A stretch of 64,000 nucleotides of DNA, from positions 493,026 to 557,025 of the forward strand of contig NZ_JAUKWQ010000004.1 of the NCBI RefSeq assembly GCF_030504645.1. Reading direction: 5' to 3'. The notes beneath the pieces were generated by a model. It saw nothing but the letters and a program-made list of their open reading frames with translations, had not been told where the DNA came from and made no database searches. The position numbers were made by a program, and so were the translations under genes. Each line of letters starts with the position of its first letter. The first letter of the stretch is position 1. Origin of the DNA: Rhizobium oryzicola. Its GTDB lineage: Bacteria > Pseudomonadota > Alphaproteobacteria > Rhizobiales > Rhizobiaceae. This document shows, in pieces, positions 1 through 8,602 of this stretch.

Positions 1-427
1 GGAAGCGGCAGTAATAGAGTGTCTGCCACTGCATCACGTCCAGCTCGCCGTCTGCGCGCTTGATGCCGCCATTGAACTTCTTGCGAACGAGTGCCGTTTC
101 GCCTTCGATTTCGATCTCTTCCAAGGTCGTGGTGGTGAAGATCGCCGTGCGCGGATCTTCGCCATAGCTGCCCTTCTTGAAATCATCCGCCTGGCGCAGC
201 CATTCGTCACGGTAAGCGGCAAGATTGGGGAAGGCCAGGCGCCAGTTGTCCGGGTTGGGGTCCTTGTTACCGGAAATGCCGATGAAGCCTTCTTCGACGA
301 AATCATGCTCCACCATCGACCAGTCCGCAGCCAGGAAAGCGTCGATGTCGCGGGGCACCAGCATCTCCCAGATGGCGCGGCGAGCGGCATCGCTTTCGGG
401 GAACGGGTTGTTGAAAGGATCGCGCAT
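1..427 (-). CDS. NTF2/SnoaL-like protein, partial (3' end outside window)
   Basis: The gene starts with ATG at 427-425 and reads leftwards off the window edge, giving 142 codons without a stop. The translation begins MRDPFNNPFPESDAARRAIW and contains FVEEGFIGISGNKDPNP and a later IEGETALVRKKFNGG strand pattern. This resembles the NTF2-like (SnoaL-type) alpha+beta cone fold, where small proteins bind or isomerise hydrophobic or sugar-like ligands. The assignment is by fold pattern only and no catalytic residue can be named. It is divergent from the RidA gene at 543, with a 115-base shared promoter region. The function probably belongs to the amino-sugar-type cluster to its right, but that is inferred from position. 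Confidence 0.6.
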   Translation of the reverse strand, partial: MRDPFNNPFPESDAARRAIWEMLVPRDIDAFLAADWSMVEHDFVEEGFIGISGNKDPNPDNWRLAFPNLAAYRDEWLRQADDFKKGSYGEDPRTAIFTTTTLEEIEIEGETALVRKKFNGGIKRADGELDVMQWQTLYYCRF

Positions 428-542
428 TTTTTGCCCCTGGATCTAAATAGTTTTCATGATTGGCGAAAATCTCTAGCCAAATTCCGTTCAATATGGTCCA
501 TTGTCAATGATCGAAGAAAATAATTTGCATGAGAGGGACCCC

Positions 543-929
543 ATGTCGATCAAACGCTACGGCGCGGAACAGGGTGGCGCCGGCGGCCAGAGGCTGCCAT
601 TTGCGAGGGCTGTCGAGGCGGATGGATGGCTGCATGTCTCTGGCCAGGTTGCCATGGAAAATGGCGAGATCATCAATGGCGGCATTGTCGAGCAGACCCA
701 CAAGGCGATCGCCAATCTGATCGCGATCCTGCATGAGGCGGATTACGGCGTGGAGCATGTCGTACGTTGTGGCGTGTGGCTGGATGATCCGCGTGACTTC
801 TGGACCTTCAACCGCATCTATCAGGGCTATTTCGGCGAACATCCGCCGGCCCGCGCCTGTGTGCAATCCGCCATGATGGTCGATTGCAAGGTGGAAATCG
901 ACTGCATAGCCTACAAGCCGAAGACCTGA
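543..929 (+). CDS. RidA/YjgF/YER057c family enamine/imine deaminase
   Basis: A 128-residue protein of normal RidA length. RidA proteins hydrolyse reactive enamine/imine intermediates released by PLP enzymes. The family hallmark Arg is present at residue 104 in PPARACVQSAM, followed by VDCKVEIDCIAY, the usual C-terminal strand. The start at 543 is chosen over the in-frame ATG at 501 because GAGAGGGA lies just upstream of 543 and the protein then begins MSIKRYGAEQ, as expected for the family. It is followed after 20 bases by the MurR/RpiR regulator gene, so it is probably the first gene of that operon. The true substrate cannot be told from sequence. Confidence 0.85.
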   Translation: MSIKRYGAEQGGAGGQRLPFARAVEADGWLHVSGQVAMENGEIINGGIVEQTHKAIANLIAILHEADYGVEHVVRCGVWLDDPRDFWTFNRIYQGYFGEHPPARACVQSAMMVDCKVEIDCIAYKPKT

Positions 930-949
930 AGAACGGCTTGGGAGGACAC

Positions 950-1813
950 ATGGATATCTTCGCGACGATTCAGGAGGAGCGGGCGCAGCTTTCTCCTTCC
1001 GAACAACGGATAGCGGATATCCTGCTGGGAGACTTCGACTTTGCTGTCGGGGCCTCGATCATCGAGCTTGCCGAGCGCGCTTCGGTTTCCCCTCCCACGG
1101 TTACCCGTTTTTGCCGGCGCCTGGGCTGCCAGAGCTTTTCCGACTTCAAGGTCAGCCTGGCGAAGACTGCCTTTGTCGGCGTTCGCTACCTGAACCCGGA
1201 AGCGAAGAGCACAGAGCCTGCCGATGTGGCGGAGGATGTGATCACCAAGGCGCAAAATGCGCTGTTCATGATGCACAGGGCACTCGATCCTGTCGTTCTC
1301 GACAAGGTCGCGGACCGCCTGTCACGGGCGGAAATGATCTATGCCTTCGGGTCCGGCGGCAATTCCTCGATGATTGCCAGCGAGCTTCAAAATCGGCTGT
1401 TCCGTCTCGGCTCGCGCATCACGGCGAGCGCCGATTATCACATGCAGCTGATGCTGGCGGCGGCGGCGCGCACCAATGATGTCATCATCGGGTCCTCCTT
1501 TTCCGGCCGCAATCTGGAGCTCGCCCGTTGCTTTGCGCTCGCACAGGATAGCGGCATCACCACGATAGCCTTGACGCAGAGCGAAAGCCCGGTGGCGCGC
1601 GCGGCCGAACTGGTGATCGCGATTGATATTCCCGAAGGCGATAACATCTTTCGCCCCACCTCCACCCGTTTTGCCTATCTCGGCGTGGTGGATGTGATTG
1701 CGAGCCTCGTCGCCTATCGCAATCGCAAGCTTTCAACGGTGACGCTGCGCCATATCAAGCAACAACTGGTCGAACATCGCGACGAAGACGATCGCCAGGT
1801 TCTGGGAGACTGA
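950..1813 (+). CDS. MurR/RpiR family transcriptional regulator (HTH + SIS domain)
   Basis: A 287-residue cytoplasmic regulator. Residues 1-80 form the RpiR helix-turn-helix domain (SPSEQRIADILLGDF, then SVSPPTVTRFCRRLGCQSF). Residues about 125-260 form a SIS phosphosugar-binding domain, with AFGSGGNSSMIA and IIGSSFSGRN matching the sugar-phosphate loop. Such proteins control amino-sugar or pentose genes and sense a phosphosugar. GGAGG at 941-945 supports the ATG at 950. The stop is one base from the SDR start at 1815, so the two are cotranscribed. Together with the GH20 hexosaminidase downstream, this suggests an N-acetylhexosamine-type inducer, which is an inference. Confidence 0.9.
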   Translation: MDIFATIQEERAQLSPSEQRIADILLGDFDFAVGASIIELAERASVSPPTVTRFCRRLGCQSFSDFKVSLAKTAFVGVRYLNPEAKSTEPADVAEDVITKAQNALFMMHRALDPVVLDKVADRLSRAEMIYAFGSGGNSSMIASELQNRLFRLGSRITASADYHMQLMLAAAARTNDVIIGSSFSGRNLELARCFALAQDSGITTIALTQSESPVARAAELVIAIDIPEGDNIFRPTSTRFAYLGVVDVIASLVAYRNRKLSTVTLRHIKQQLVEHRDEDDRQVLGD

Positions 1814-1814
1814 C

Positions 1815-2591
1815 ATGAAAACCATCCTTGCCGTGGTGACAGGTGCTGCCGGGGATATCGGACGTGCGATTGCCTCGCGCCTTGCCGACAGCCATGACAT
1901 GGTGGTGATGGTGGATATTGATGGCGCGGCGGTGATGAAGGCGGCAGAGGATCTGGGGCCGGCCGATCGCTTCGTTCCTGTCGTTGCTGATGTTACCGAT
2001 CCCGCAAGCGTCAGCCAGATGGCAAATGCCATTGCAGCGCTCGGAACGGTGCGCACGCTCGTCAACAATGCAGGCGCTGCGCGCGCCGTTAGTCTGCATG
2101 ATACGGATGCCGACATCTGGCGGAAGGATGCGAGCCTGAACCTGGAAGCGGCCTTTCTCACCTTTCGCGCGCTGGAAAACGATCTGAAACAGCTCGGCGG
2201 AGCGTTGATCAATATCGCGTCGGTCAACGGCATGGCGGTGTTTGGCCACCCGGCCTATAGCGCGGCCAAGGCGGGCCTCATACATTTCACCAAGCTGGTG
2301 GCGGTGGAATATGGCAAGTTCGGCATCCGCGCCAATGCGGTGGCGCCTGGCACGGTGCGCACCCAGGCCTGGGAGGCACGTGCTGCCGCCAACCCACAGG
2401 TCTTCGAGGAAGCCAAACGCTGGTATGCGCTGCAAAGGATCGCCACCGCTGAAGATGTTGCCAATGCCGTCTTCTTTCTTGCAAGCGATCAGGCGAAGGC
2501 CATCACCGGTGTGTGCCTGCCCGTGGATTGCGGGCTGACGGCCGGTCAGGCGGAGCTCGCGCGCACCTTCTCACAATCCGATCACTATTGA
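1815..2591 (+). CDS. SDR family NAD(P)-dependent oxidoreductase
   Basis: A 258-residue classical short-chain dehydrogenase. The dinucleotide motif TGAAGDIG is near the N-terminus, NNAG is at about residue 79, the catalytic Ser is in NIASVNGM, and the YxxxK pair is in YSAAKAG. The C-terminus (TGVCLPVDCG) fits the FabG-like sugar-alcohol/ketone dehydrogenases. The substrate is unknown. The start overlaps the regulator gene's ribosome-binding region (GGGAGAC), indicating translational coupling, and the hexosaminidase gene follows after 36 bases. It probably oxidises or reduces a sugar derivative released by this cluster. Confidence 0.9.
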   Translation: MKTILAVVTGAAGDIGRAIASRLADSHDMVVMVDIDGAAVMKAAEDLGPADRFVPVVADVTDPASVSQMANAIAALGTVRTLVNNAGAARAVSLHDTDADIWRKDASLNLEAAFLTFRALENDLKQLGGALINIASVNGMAVFGHPAYSAAKAGLIHFTKLVAVEYGKFGIRANAVAPGTVRTQAWEARAAANPQVFEEAKRWYALQRIATAEDVANAVFFLASDQAKAITGVCLPVDCGLTAGQAELARTFSQSDHY

Positions 2592-2627
2592 ACCGAATTC
2601 AACAAAAGAGCCGGAAGGGGAACCAAC

Positions 2628-4553
2628 ATGGCCGATGCTGTTTTTCGTCTTGAGAATGCCTGGGAGCCCGTGGATGGCGACCCGTGCGGGCGCTTCGTCT
2701 TTACGCTGGTCAACCTCTCGGATGAGGCGATCAGCGGTTTCAAGCTTGCCTACACGTCGCTGACCCGGATCAAGGATTCGGAAGAGGCGCGCTGCGAGAA
2801 CGCGACCTTCCTGCGCCGCAACGCCAATTTCCACCAATATGCGCCGAAGGATGGCTTTGTGCTGCAGCCGGGCGAGAGCTGGCGGTTCACCGTCGCCCCC
2901 CTCTGGCGTCCGGCCCGTCACCGCACCGATGGGGCAAAGTCTGCCTATCTCACCCTTGCGGATGGTCGTCATGTGCATGTCAGCGTCGATGATACGCTGC
3001 TCTCGGGCCGTGCTGCCGAACCGGCGCCGGTGCTGATGCCGAAGGGCGAGGTCACGGAGCCCTTCTATCTTCTGCCCTGGCCCGTCTCCGCAAAGCTGGT
3101 CGCCGGCGATACGGTTCCAGTGGCACTTTACCCTGCAGAGGGTACCAGCCTTTCCGACCGGCAGGCGATGCAGACGGTTGGCGCTCTCTACCGTCGCCTG
3201 TATCAGATCGGCCACCAGCCCTTCGCGCAGACGCCGGTTCACGAGGGTAGGGCGCTGCGATTCAAGGAAGATATCGGCCTCGGCAAGGAAGCCTTTGCGC
3301 TCGCCTTCGGTGCTGACATCGAGCTCTCCTATGGCGATGCGGCTGGCCGCCAATATGGCCTGACCGCGCTGGCGCAGCTTCTGCATGGCGCACGCATCGA
3401 GCCGGAGACGTTTCGTTTTCCTGCCAGCGGCGCAATCGAGGATGCGCCCCGCTATGGCTGGCGCGGTTGCCACCTGGATGTCTCGCGGCAATTTTATCTG
3501 GTCAGTGCCGTCGCTCGCCTGATCGATATCATGGCCTGGATGCGGCTCAACGTCTTCCACTGGCACTTGAGCGATGACGAAGCCTGGCGGCTGGAGATCA
3601 AGGCCTATCCGACGCTGACGACGCTTGGCGTGTTGCGCGGGCCGGATGAACCGATGCTGCCGCAGCTCGGCAATGGTGCCGTACCCGTTGCCGGCCATTA
3701 TAGCCAGGAGGATGTGCGGGCGATCGTCGCCCATGCTGCGAACTTGAACGTCGAAGTGGTGCCGGAAATCGATATTCCCGGCCACAGCACGGCAACGCTG
3801 GTGGCGCTGCCGGAACTGGTGGATGGCCAGGAAGCGCCTGACAGTTATCGCTCCGTTCAGGGCTTCCCCAACAATGCGCTGAACCCGGCGATCGAGTTCA
3901 CCTACGAATTCCTCGGCAAGGTCTTCGATGAAATGGTCGAGCTCTTCCCGTCGAAGCTGATCCATATCGGCGGCGATGAGGTGGCGGCCAATACCTGGAT
4001 GGCCTCGCCGCTGGCGAAGAAGCTGATGGAACAGGAAGGCATCGAGGGCACCTTCGGCCTGCAGAGCTATTTTATGAAGCGCATCCAGAAAATGCTTTCT
4101 GAACGCGGCCGCAAGCTGGCGGGCTGGGACGAAGTCAGCCATGGCGGCGGTGTCGATCCTGATGGCACCCTCCTGATGGCCTGGCAGAAGCCGGAGGTTG
4201 GCGTCGAACTGGCGCGCCAGGGCTATGATGTGGTGATGACGCCGGGGCAGGCCTATTACCTCGACATGGTGCAGGATGAAGCTTTCCAGGAACCGGGCGC
4301 CAGCTGGGCAGGCACTGTGCCGCCGAAGCATACCTATACCTATGAGGCGGTGGGCGAGTTCCCGGACGAGCTGAAGCCGCGCATGCGGGGCGTGCAGGCC
4401 TGCATCTGGTCGGAGCATTTCCTGAACCGGGATTACTTCAACCATCTGGTCTTCCCCCGTCTCGGCGCGATTGCTGAAGCCGCCTGGACGCCGAAGGAGC
4501 GGAAGGACTGGCTGCGCTTCGCCGCCGTTGCACCGCTTCTGCCGAAGCTTTGA
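2628..4553 (+). CDS. Glycoside hydrolase family 20 beta-N-acetylhexosaminidase
   Basis: A 641-residue GH20 enzyme that removes terminal GlcNAc/GalNAc by substrate-assisted catalysis. An N-terminal beta-sandwich part (about 1-135) precedes the GH20b-like domain and the TIM barrel. The barrel carries YGWRGCHLDVSRQFY, FHWHLSDDEAWRLEI, PEIDIPGHS and the catalytic Asp-Glu pair D450-E451 in HIGGDEV. A later WSEHF matches the conserved barrel end. No signal peptide is visible (MADAVFRLENAW), so the enzyme should act in the cytoplasm on imported chito-oligosaccharides or glycan fragments. The start has GGAAGGGGAACC upstream. It is the fourth gene of the RidA-MurR-SDR operon. No dedicated sugar importer is in view; one may lie beyond the left edge. 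Confidence 0.93.
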   Translation: MADAVFRLENAWEPVDGDPCGRFVFTLVNLSDEAISGFKLAYTSLTRIKDSEEARCENATFLRRNANFHQYAPKDGFVLQPGESWRFTVAPLWRPARHRTDGAKSAYLTLADGRHVHVSVDDTLLSGRAAEPAPVLMPKGEVTEPFYLLPWPVSAKLVAGDTVPVALYPAEGTSLSDRQAMQTVGALYRRLYQIGHQPFAQTPVHEGRALRFKEDIGLGKEAFALAFGADIELSYGDAAGRQYGLTALAQLLHGARIEPETFRFPASGAIEDAPRYGWRGCHLDVSRQFYLVSAVARLIDIMAWMRLNVFHWHLSDDEAWRLEIKAYPTLTTLGVLRGPDEPMLPQLGNGAVPVAGHYSQEDVRAIVAHAANLNVEVVPEIDIPGHSTATLVALPELVDGQEAPDSYRSVQGFPNNALNPAIEFTYEFLGKVFDEMVELFPSKLIHIGGDEVAANTWMASPLAKKLMEQEGIEGTFGLQSYFMKRIQKMLSERGRKLAGWDEVSHGGGVDPDGTLLMAWQKPEVGVELARQGYDVVMTPGQAYYLDMVQDEAFQEPGASWAGTVPPKHTYTYEAVGEFPDELKPRMRGVQACIWSEHFLNRDYFNHLVFPRLGAIAEAAWTPKERKDWLRFAAVAPLLPKL

Positions 4554-4584
4554 AGACGGATGAGTTTATAATTGCGCAGGCTCA

Positions 4585-4706
4585 CCCCCTCACCTTGCCT
4601 CCGCTTGGCTCGGCGTTCCTCTCCCCAAGGGGAGAGGGGAACCTAGAGCGTTGCGACCCATCCCTTCTCCCCTCGGGGAGAAGGTGCCGGCAGGCGGATG
4701 AGGGGG
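4585..4706. repeat. Rhizobial intergenic palindromic repeat (mosaic/RIME-like)
   Basis: A compound imperfect palindrome fills the gap between the hexosaminidase and M81 genes. Outer arms CCCCCTCACCTTGCCTCCG and GGCGGATGAGGGGG enclose two inner hairpins, CTCTCCCCAAGGGGAGAG and CTTCTCCCCTCGGGGAGAAG. This is the style of the interspersed mosaic elements known from Rhizobium and Sinorhizobium. Transcribed in either direction it would fold strongly and could stabilise or attenuate the polycistronic mRNA. Family membership is from memory of such elements, not from a search. Confidence 0.75.
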
Positions 4707-4771
4707 CGTAGCATGAGAACAAAACGAGTGACTATGTCTGGTGACACGGCCCAAACCCTGGAAATAAGTCG

Positions 4772-6223
4772 ATGAACTATCGTATTGCCGTTGGCGGCAT
4801 CCACACTGAATGCTCCACCTCGTCCCCCGTCCTGATGCAGCCGGAGGATTTCCGGGTCCTGCGCGGGCAGGATCTACTGTCGGCCGAATACTTCAGTTTC
4901 CTTCAGGGCGATGATCTGGAACATCTGCCGCTGCTGCATGCCCGGGCGGTTCCTGGTGGCCCCGTGGCGCGCCACACCTATGAGGCGTTCAAGGCGGAGT
5001 TTCTGGAAAAGCTGAAGGCCGCTCTGCCGATCGACGGCCTCTACCTCGCCATGCATGGCGCGATGAATGTGGAAGGCATGGATGACGCGGAGGGTGACTG
5101 GATCTCGGCGGCTCGCGCTGTTGTCGGCCCGGATTGCCCGGTCGCCGCGAGCTACGACCTGCATGGCAACGTGACCCAGAAGATCGTCGATCAGCTGGAC
5201 ATTTTTGCGGCCTATCGCACTGCGCCGCATATTGATGTGCGTGAAACCATGATCCGCGCCTGGTCCATGCTGGTGCGGATGATCAAGACCGGCGAAAAGC
5301 CGGGGGTGGTCTGGGCGCCGGTGCCGGTTCTCATGCCGGGCGAGCGAAGCTCAACCGAAGACGAGCCGGCCAAAAGCCTCTACGCCAGGCTGCCAGAGCA
5401 TGATCAGGTGCCAGGCATCTGGGATGCCAACCTGATGGTGGGTTACGTCTGGGCCGATGAACCGCGCGGAACCGCCTGCGCCGTGGTGACTGCCGTTGAC
5501 AAGGCCGCGGCGGTCAAAGTGGCCGATGCCATTGCCAAATCCTATTGGGATGCTCGCGCGCAATTTTCCTTCGGACCGGTCACCGGACCGCTGGAGGAGA
5601 TGCTTGCGATCGTTGACAAGACTGAGACGCGGCCGATCATCCTGGCGGATTCCGGCGACAATCCGACCGGTGGCGGCGTTGGCGATCGGGCCGAAGTGTT
5701 GAAGGCGCTGATCGCCCGCAATTTCGACGGCGCGGTGATTGGCGGCATTACGGACCGGCCGGCGGTGGAGGCCTGCTTTGCAGCGGGTGAGGGCGCAAAG
5801 ATCACGCTCAAGATTGGCGGCTCACTCGATCCGGCAAGTCCTTCCGTTGAGGCGCAGGTCGAAGTCATCAGGCTGGATGATACGGGTGTCGCGGCAGAGC
5901 GGCAGGCTGTGGTGAAGATCGGGGGCATCACCCTGATCCTGGCCGCCAAGCGCCGCCCCTACCACAACATCGCCGATTTCACCCGCCATGGCATCGACCC
6001 CAAGGCGGTGCGGCTGCTGGTGGTGAAATCCGGCTATCTGTCGCCGGAACTCAGCCCGATCGCCAATCCCAATCTGATGGCCTTGACCGATGGCGTCATC
6101 AACCAGGATATCGAACATATCAGGAATGAACGCCGCAAGGTTCCAACCTACCCCTTCCAGAAGGATTTCGATTTCGTGCCGGAGGCGCAAGCCTCCGCGC
6201 GCTGGAAGCGGGCGGATGGATAA
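4772..6223 (+). CDS. M81 family (MlrC/microcystinase C-like) metallohydrolase
   Basis: A 483-residue protein of the MlrC family (DUF1485 N-terminal part plus MlrC C-terminal domain). Likely zinc ligands are His and Glu in GGIHTECST at residues 8-16, and Asp and His in SYDLHGN. LADSGDNPTGGGVGD is the well-conserved motif that opens the C-terminal domain. MlrC cleaves the microcystin tetrapeptide, but most rhizobial members sit in catabolic operons and act on unknown amide or peptide substrates. In this context a peptide or amino-sugar derivative (for example a muropeptide or glycopeptide) is plausible but unproven. The next gene begins 300 bases later, after a MITE-like insertion that starts 3 bases beyond this stop codon. 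Confidence 0.85.
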   Translation: MNYRIAVGGIHTECSTSSPVLMQPEDFRVLRGQDLLSAEYFSFLQGDDLEHLPLLHARAVPGGPVARHTYEAFKAEFLEKLKAALPIDGLYLAMHGAMNVEGMDDAEGDWISAARAVVGPDCPVAASYDLHGNVTQKIVDQLDIFAAYRTAPHIDVRETMIRAWSMLVRMIKTGEKPGVVWAPVPVLMPGERSSTEDEPAKSLYARLPEHDQVPGIWDANLMVGYVWADEPRGTACAVVTAVDKAAAVKVADAIAKSYWDARAQFSFGPVTGPLEEMLAIVDKTETRPIILADSGDNPTGGGVGDRAEVLKALIARNFDGAVIGGITDRPAVEACFAAGEGAKITLKIGGSLDPASPSVEAQVEVIRLDDTGVAAERQAVVKIGGITLILAAKRRPYHNIADFTRHGIDPKAVRLLVVKSGYLSPELSPIANPNLMALTDGVINQDIEHIRNERRKVPTYPFQKDFDFVPEAQASARWKRADG

Positions 6224-6225
6224 TC

Positions 6226-6500
6226 TAGAGCCTCGGGCGGCAAATCTGAAGCATTCCGCGGTAGTGAATTTTCGTCAGGATCAAGGTTTTTGCCGAAGGA
6301 CATACCACAGGTGTACGTTCGAGGCGAAAGCCGAAGATAGTGGCGAAAATACACGCCGCCCGCAGGGTTGGCCGAAACCGGCCGTCCACTTTGTCGAAGG
6401 GGTTGGATGTATGCGAAGGCTACATCACGCGCCCTTCTCCGCGTGGAACGAACCGGTTTGGGCCAACAGAATTGCCTCAGATTTACCGCCCGAGGCTCTA
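6226..6500. mobile_element. MITE-like element with ~27-bp terminal inverted repeats
   Basis: The ends TAGAGCCTCGGGCGG at 6226-6240 and CCGCCCGAGGCTCTA at 6486-6500 are exact inverted copies. The match continues inwards for about 12 more bases (AAATCTGAAGC against AAATCTGAGGC) with few differences. The 275-bp element has TA at both outer edges, as for elements that target TA dinucleotides (IS630/Tc1-mariner type), and no ORF of its own. It separates the M81 stop codon from the MFS gene and provides that gene's upstream DNA, so it may carry or replace its promoter. No transposase source is present in the window. Confidence 0.7.
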
Positions 6501-6523
6501 ATGCACAGGCGAGGCAAGGCGGC

Positions 6524-7735
6524 ATGACGATCGCCTTCCTCTCTGCATTGAAGGATCCGGGACTAAGGGTCAGCGCAACAGCCATGCTGTTCTTCGGCTT
6601 TGCAGGTGCCGCCACCGGTCCTTACCAGTCGATTATCGGCATTCAGGAACTCGGCCTTAGCGACACCTCCTATGCCGCATTGATGTTTGCCGCCGCTGTC
6701 GTCAACGTGGTGGCGAGCGTGATGATGGGGATTGTCGCCGACCGAATGGGGGATTATCGTTCCTCCATCATCTACGTCTCGCTCTTCGGCGTGTCGGGCT
6801 ATGCGCTGGTCTATCTCGCCGCCAATGTGCCGGCCTTCGTGATCTCGAAATTGCTGCTGTTGCCGATCTTCGGTGCCCTGAACTCCTTGATCTTTGCCAA
6901 TGTACGCGCCGCCTCAGGGGATATGAACCCGGCCCAGTTGGTTGCGGTCAACTCCACCATGCGAGCCACCATTTCGCTCTCCTGGGTCGCCGTGCCCGGT
7001 CTCGTCGGCGTGGCTCTCGCAGGCGCGCCCTCCATGTTGCCCGCCTATCTCTGGGCGGCTCTTTCGGCGCTGATCTGTTTCATCCTGGCGGTCTGGTTTC
7101 TGCCGCGTCCGCAGGCGGCAACGGGTGCGGAAACAGATGCCCGCTACAAGATGCTGGCCTCCTTGAAGGAGGTCGCTGAACCACGTGTCCTTCTGCGTGT
7201 CATTGCAATCGCGCTGATCTTTTCCATGCTGCATGTCAATGATGCGGTGCGTCCGCTGATCATATCGCTGAAGGCGGGCGGCAGCGTCAGCGATATCGGG
7301 CTTGTGATCGGCATTGTTGCCTTTCTCGAGATCATCTTCATCCTGTTCTGGGGCATGAGCGAGCGCTGGCTGGGCTCGATTGCGGCCCTTGCCACCGGTG
7401 CCGTGCTCTATGTCGCTTATATGGTGTTGCAGGGGCTGGTGAGTGAAACCTGGCAGGCCTATGCGCTGACACCGCTCAGCGGCTTCGCGGCCGCTGCCAT
7501 CATCAGCCTGCCAATCACCTATCTGCAGAACCTGATTGCCGACCGGCCGGGTCTCGGCAGTTCGCTGATCGCCGTCAACGTCTTCCTGAGTGCTGGCCTC
7601 AGTTCTCTGGTATTCGCCATCGGCACGCGAATCGGCGAATATGGCTTCACATCCATTTTGGGCGGTTCCGTTGGCTTTGCCGGAATTGTCCTCCTCATTC
7701 TTCTCGATGGAAAGCGAGCGCGCACAACCCGATGA
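6524..7735 (+). CDS. MFS transporter, SET/sugar-efflux-like
   Basis: A 403-residue polytopic membrane protein with about 12 hydrophobic segments. The A-like loop motif between TM2 and TM3 reads GIVADRMGDYRSS. The start is set at the ATG at 6524 because GGCAAGGCGGC precedes it and the protein then begins directly with TM1 (LRVSATAMLFFGFAGAATGP). The longer frame from 6368 would be translated MITE sequence. Overall shape and TM motifs resemble the sugar-efflux (SetA) branch, so import or export of a sugar or glycan product is possible; direction and substrate are unknown. The stop overlaps the cutC start (ATGA at 7732-7735), showing translational coupling. Confidence 0.85.
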   Translation: MTIAFLSALKDPGLRVSATAMLFFGFAGAATGPYQSIIGIQELGLSDTSYAALMFAAAVVNVVASVMMGIVADRMGDYRSSIIYVSLFGVSGYALVYLAANVPAFVISKLLLLPIFGALNSLIFANVRAASGDMNPAQLVAVNSTMRATISLSWVAVPGLVGVALAGAPSMLPAYLWAALSALICFILAVWFLPRPQAATGAETDARYKMLASLKEVAEPRVLLRVIAIALIFSMLHVNDAVRPLIISLKAGGSVSDIGLVIGIVAFLEIIFILFWGMSERWLGSIAALATGAVLYVAYMVLQGLVSETWQAYALTPLSGFAAAAIISLPITYLQNLIADRPGLGSSLIAVNVFLSAGLSSLVFAIGTRIGEYGFTSILGGSVGFAGIVLLILLDGKRARTTR

Positions 7736-8517
7736 CCATAGCTCCTCAAAAGCTTCAGCCTGTCGGAGGCGATGACGGCCTTCTGGAAATCTGCGTCGAC
7801 AATGCGGCAGGGCTGCTCGCAGCCATCGAAGGCGGAGCGGACAGAATAGAACTCTGCAGCGCTTTGTCCGTCGGCGGGCTGACGCCGTCCTTCGGTTTCA
7901 TGCGCTTTGCCGGTCAGCAAGCGGTTGCCGTCTCAGCCATGATCCGCCCACGCGCCGGCGGCTTCTGCTTTTCCGGGGCCGAGATCGACATCATGAAGCA
8001 CGAGATCGATGCCGCGCGCGAAGCAGGACTGAGCGGTGTCGTCATCGGCGTGACGCGCGAGAATGGGGCGCTGGACGCGGAGGTGCTACGTGACCTTCAC
8101 CGCCACGCCCAAGGTCTTGATGTTTCGCTGCACCGGGCCTTCGATGTCGTGCCGGACCAGGCGGAAGCGCTGGAAACGGCAATCGAGCTTGGCTTTACCC
8201 GCATCCTCACGTCAGGCGGCAAACCGACCGCGCTCGAAGGGCTCGAAAGACTGTGCGCATTGGTCGATCAGGCCAAGGGTCGCATCTCCATCATGCCGGG
8301 TTCCGGTGTGCGGCCGGAAACGGCGGGCGCGCTTCTTGACCGCCTAGCCATCAGCGAAATCCATGCATCCTGCGCTGTGCGCGGACCGGAACAGGATCCG
8401 CAACTGGTAGAACTCAGTTTCGCAGCCAAGCAGATGTTGCAGACGGATGTGGAGACTGTAAAGCGGTTGAAGGGGATGCTGAGCGAAAGCCGCATCGCCC
8501 GGCGCTTCTCGCGCTGA
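7732..8517 (+). CDS. cutC: Copper homeostasis protein CutC family
   Basis: A 261-residue TIM-barrel protein. CutC signature blocks are visible: AIEGGADRIELCSAL, GGLTPSFG, MIRPRAGGFCFS, LHRAFDVV and ILTSGGKPTALEG, then PGSGVRPETA. The family was named for copper tolerance, but its biochemical role is disputed, and many bacterial members are found with sugar or amino-sugar genes as here. It overlaps the MFS gene by 4 bases and ends the rightward operon. The convergent enolase-family gene begins 85 bases on, with a perfect inverted repeat between them. Confidence 0.9.
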   Translation: MTIAPQKLQPVGGDDGLLEICVDNAAGLLAAIEGGADRIELCSALSVGGLTPSFGFMRFAGQQAVAVSAMIRPRAGGFCFSGAEIDIMKHEIDAAREAGLSGVVIGVTRENGALDAEVLRDLHRHAQGLDVSLHRAFDVVPDQAEALETAIELGFTRILTSGGKPTALEGLERLCALVDQAKGRISIMPGSGVRPETAGALLDRLAISEIHASCAVRGPEQDPQLVELSFAAKQMLQTDVETVKRLKGMLSESRIARRFSR

Positions 8518-8561
8518 AATTAGCCCCTCAATGCGAGTGTTGTGGGAGCGTGCGTAATGCG

Positions 8562-8591
8562 TCCCTCTCCCCACCGTTATGGGGAGAGGGA
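8562..8591. repeat. Perfect 11-bp inverted repeat between convergent genes
   Basis: TCCCTCTCCCC at 8562-8572 and GGGGAGAGGGA at 8581-8591 are exact inverted arms around an 8-base loop. The site lies between the cutC and enolase-family stop codons. It resembles the inner hairpin of the intergenic repeat at 4585-4706, so it is probably a reduced copy. It could end transcription from both sides as a Rho-independent-like hairpin, but no T-tract follows. Confidence 0.6.
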
Positions 8592-8602
8592 GGCCTGCTC
8601 AA

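Noticed and set aside
2571..4445. 624-codon open frame on the minus strand opposite the hexosaminidase
   Set aside because: It is antisense to a clear GH20 enzyme with full catalytic motifs. Its translation is rich in His, Arg and Gln with no family motif, the usual shadow in high-GC DNA.
6368..6523. N-terminal extension of the MFS protein
   Set aside because: It reads through the inverted-repeat element, lacks a ribosome-binding site, and TM1 begins right after the ATG at 6524.
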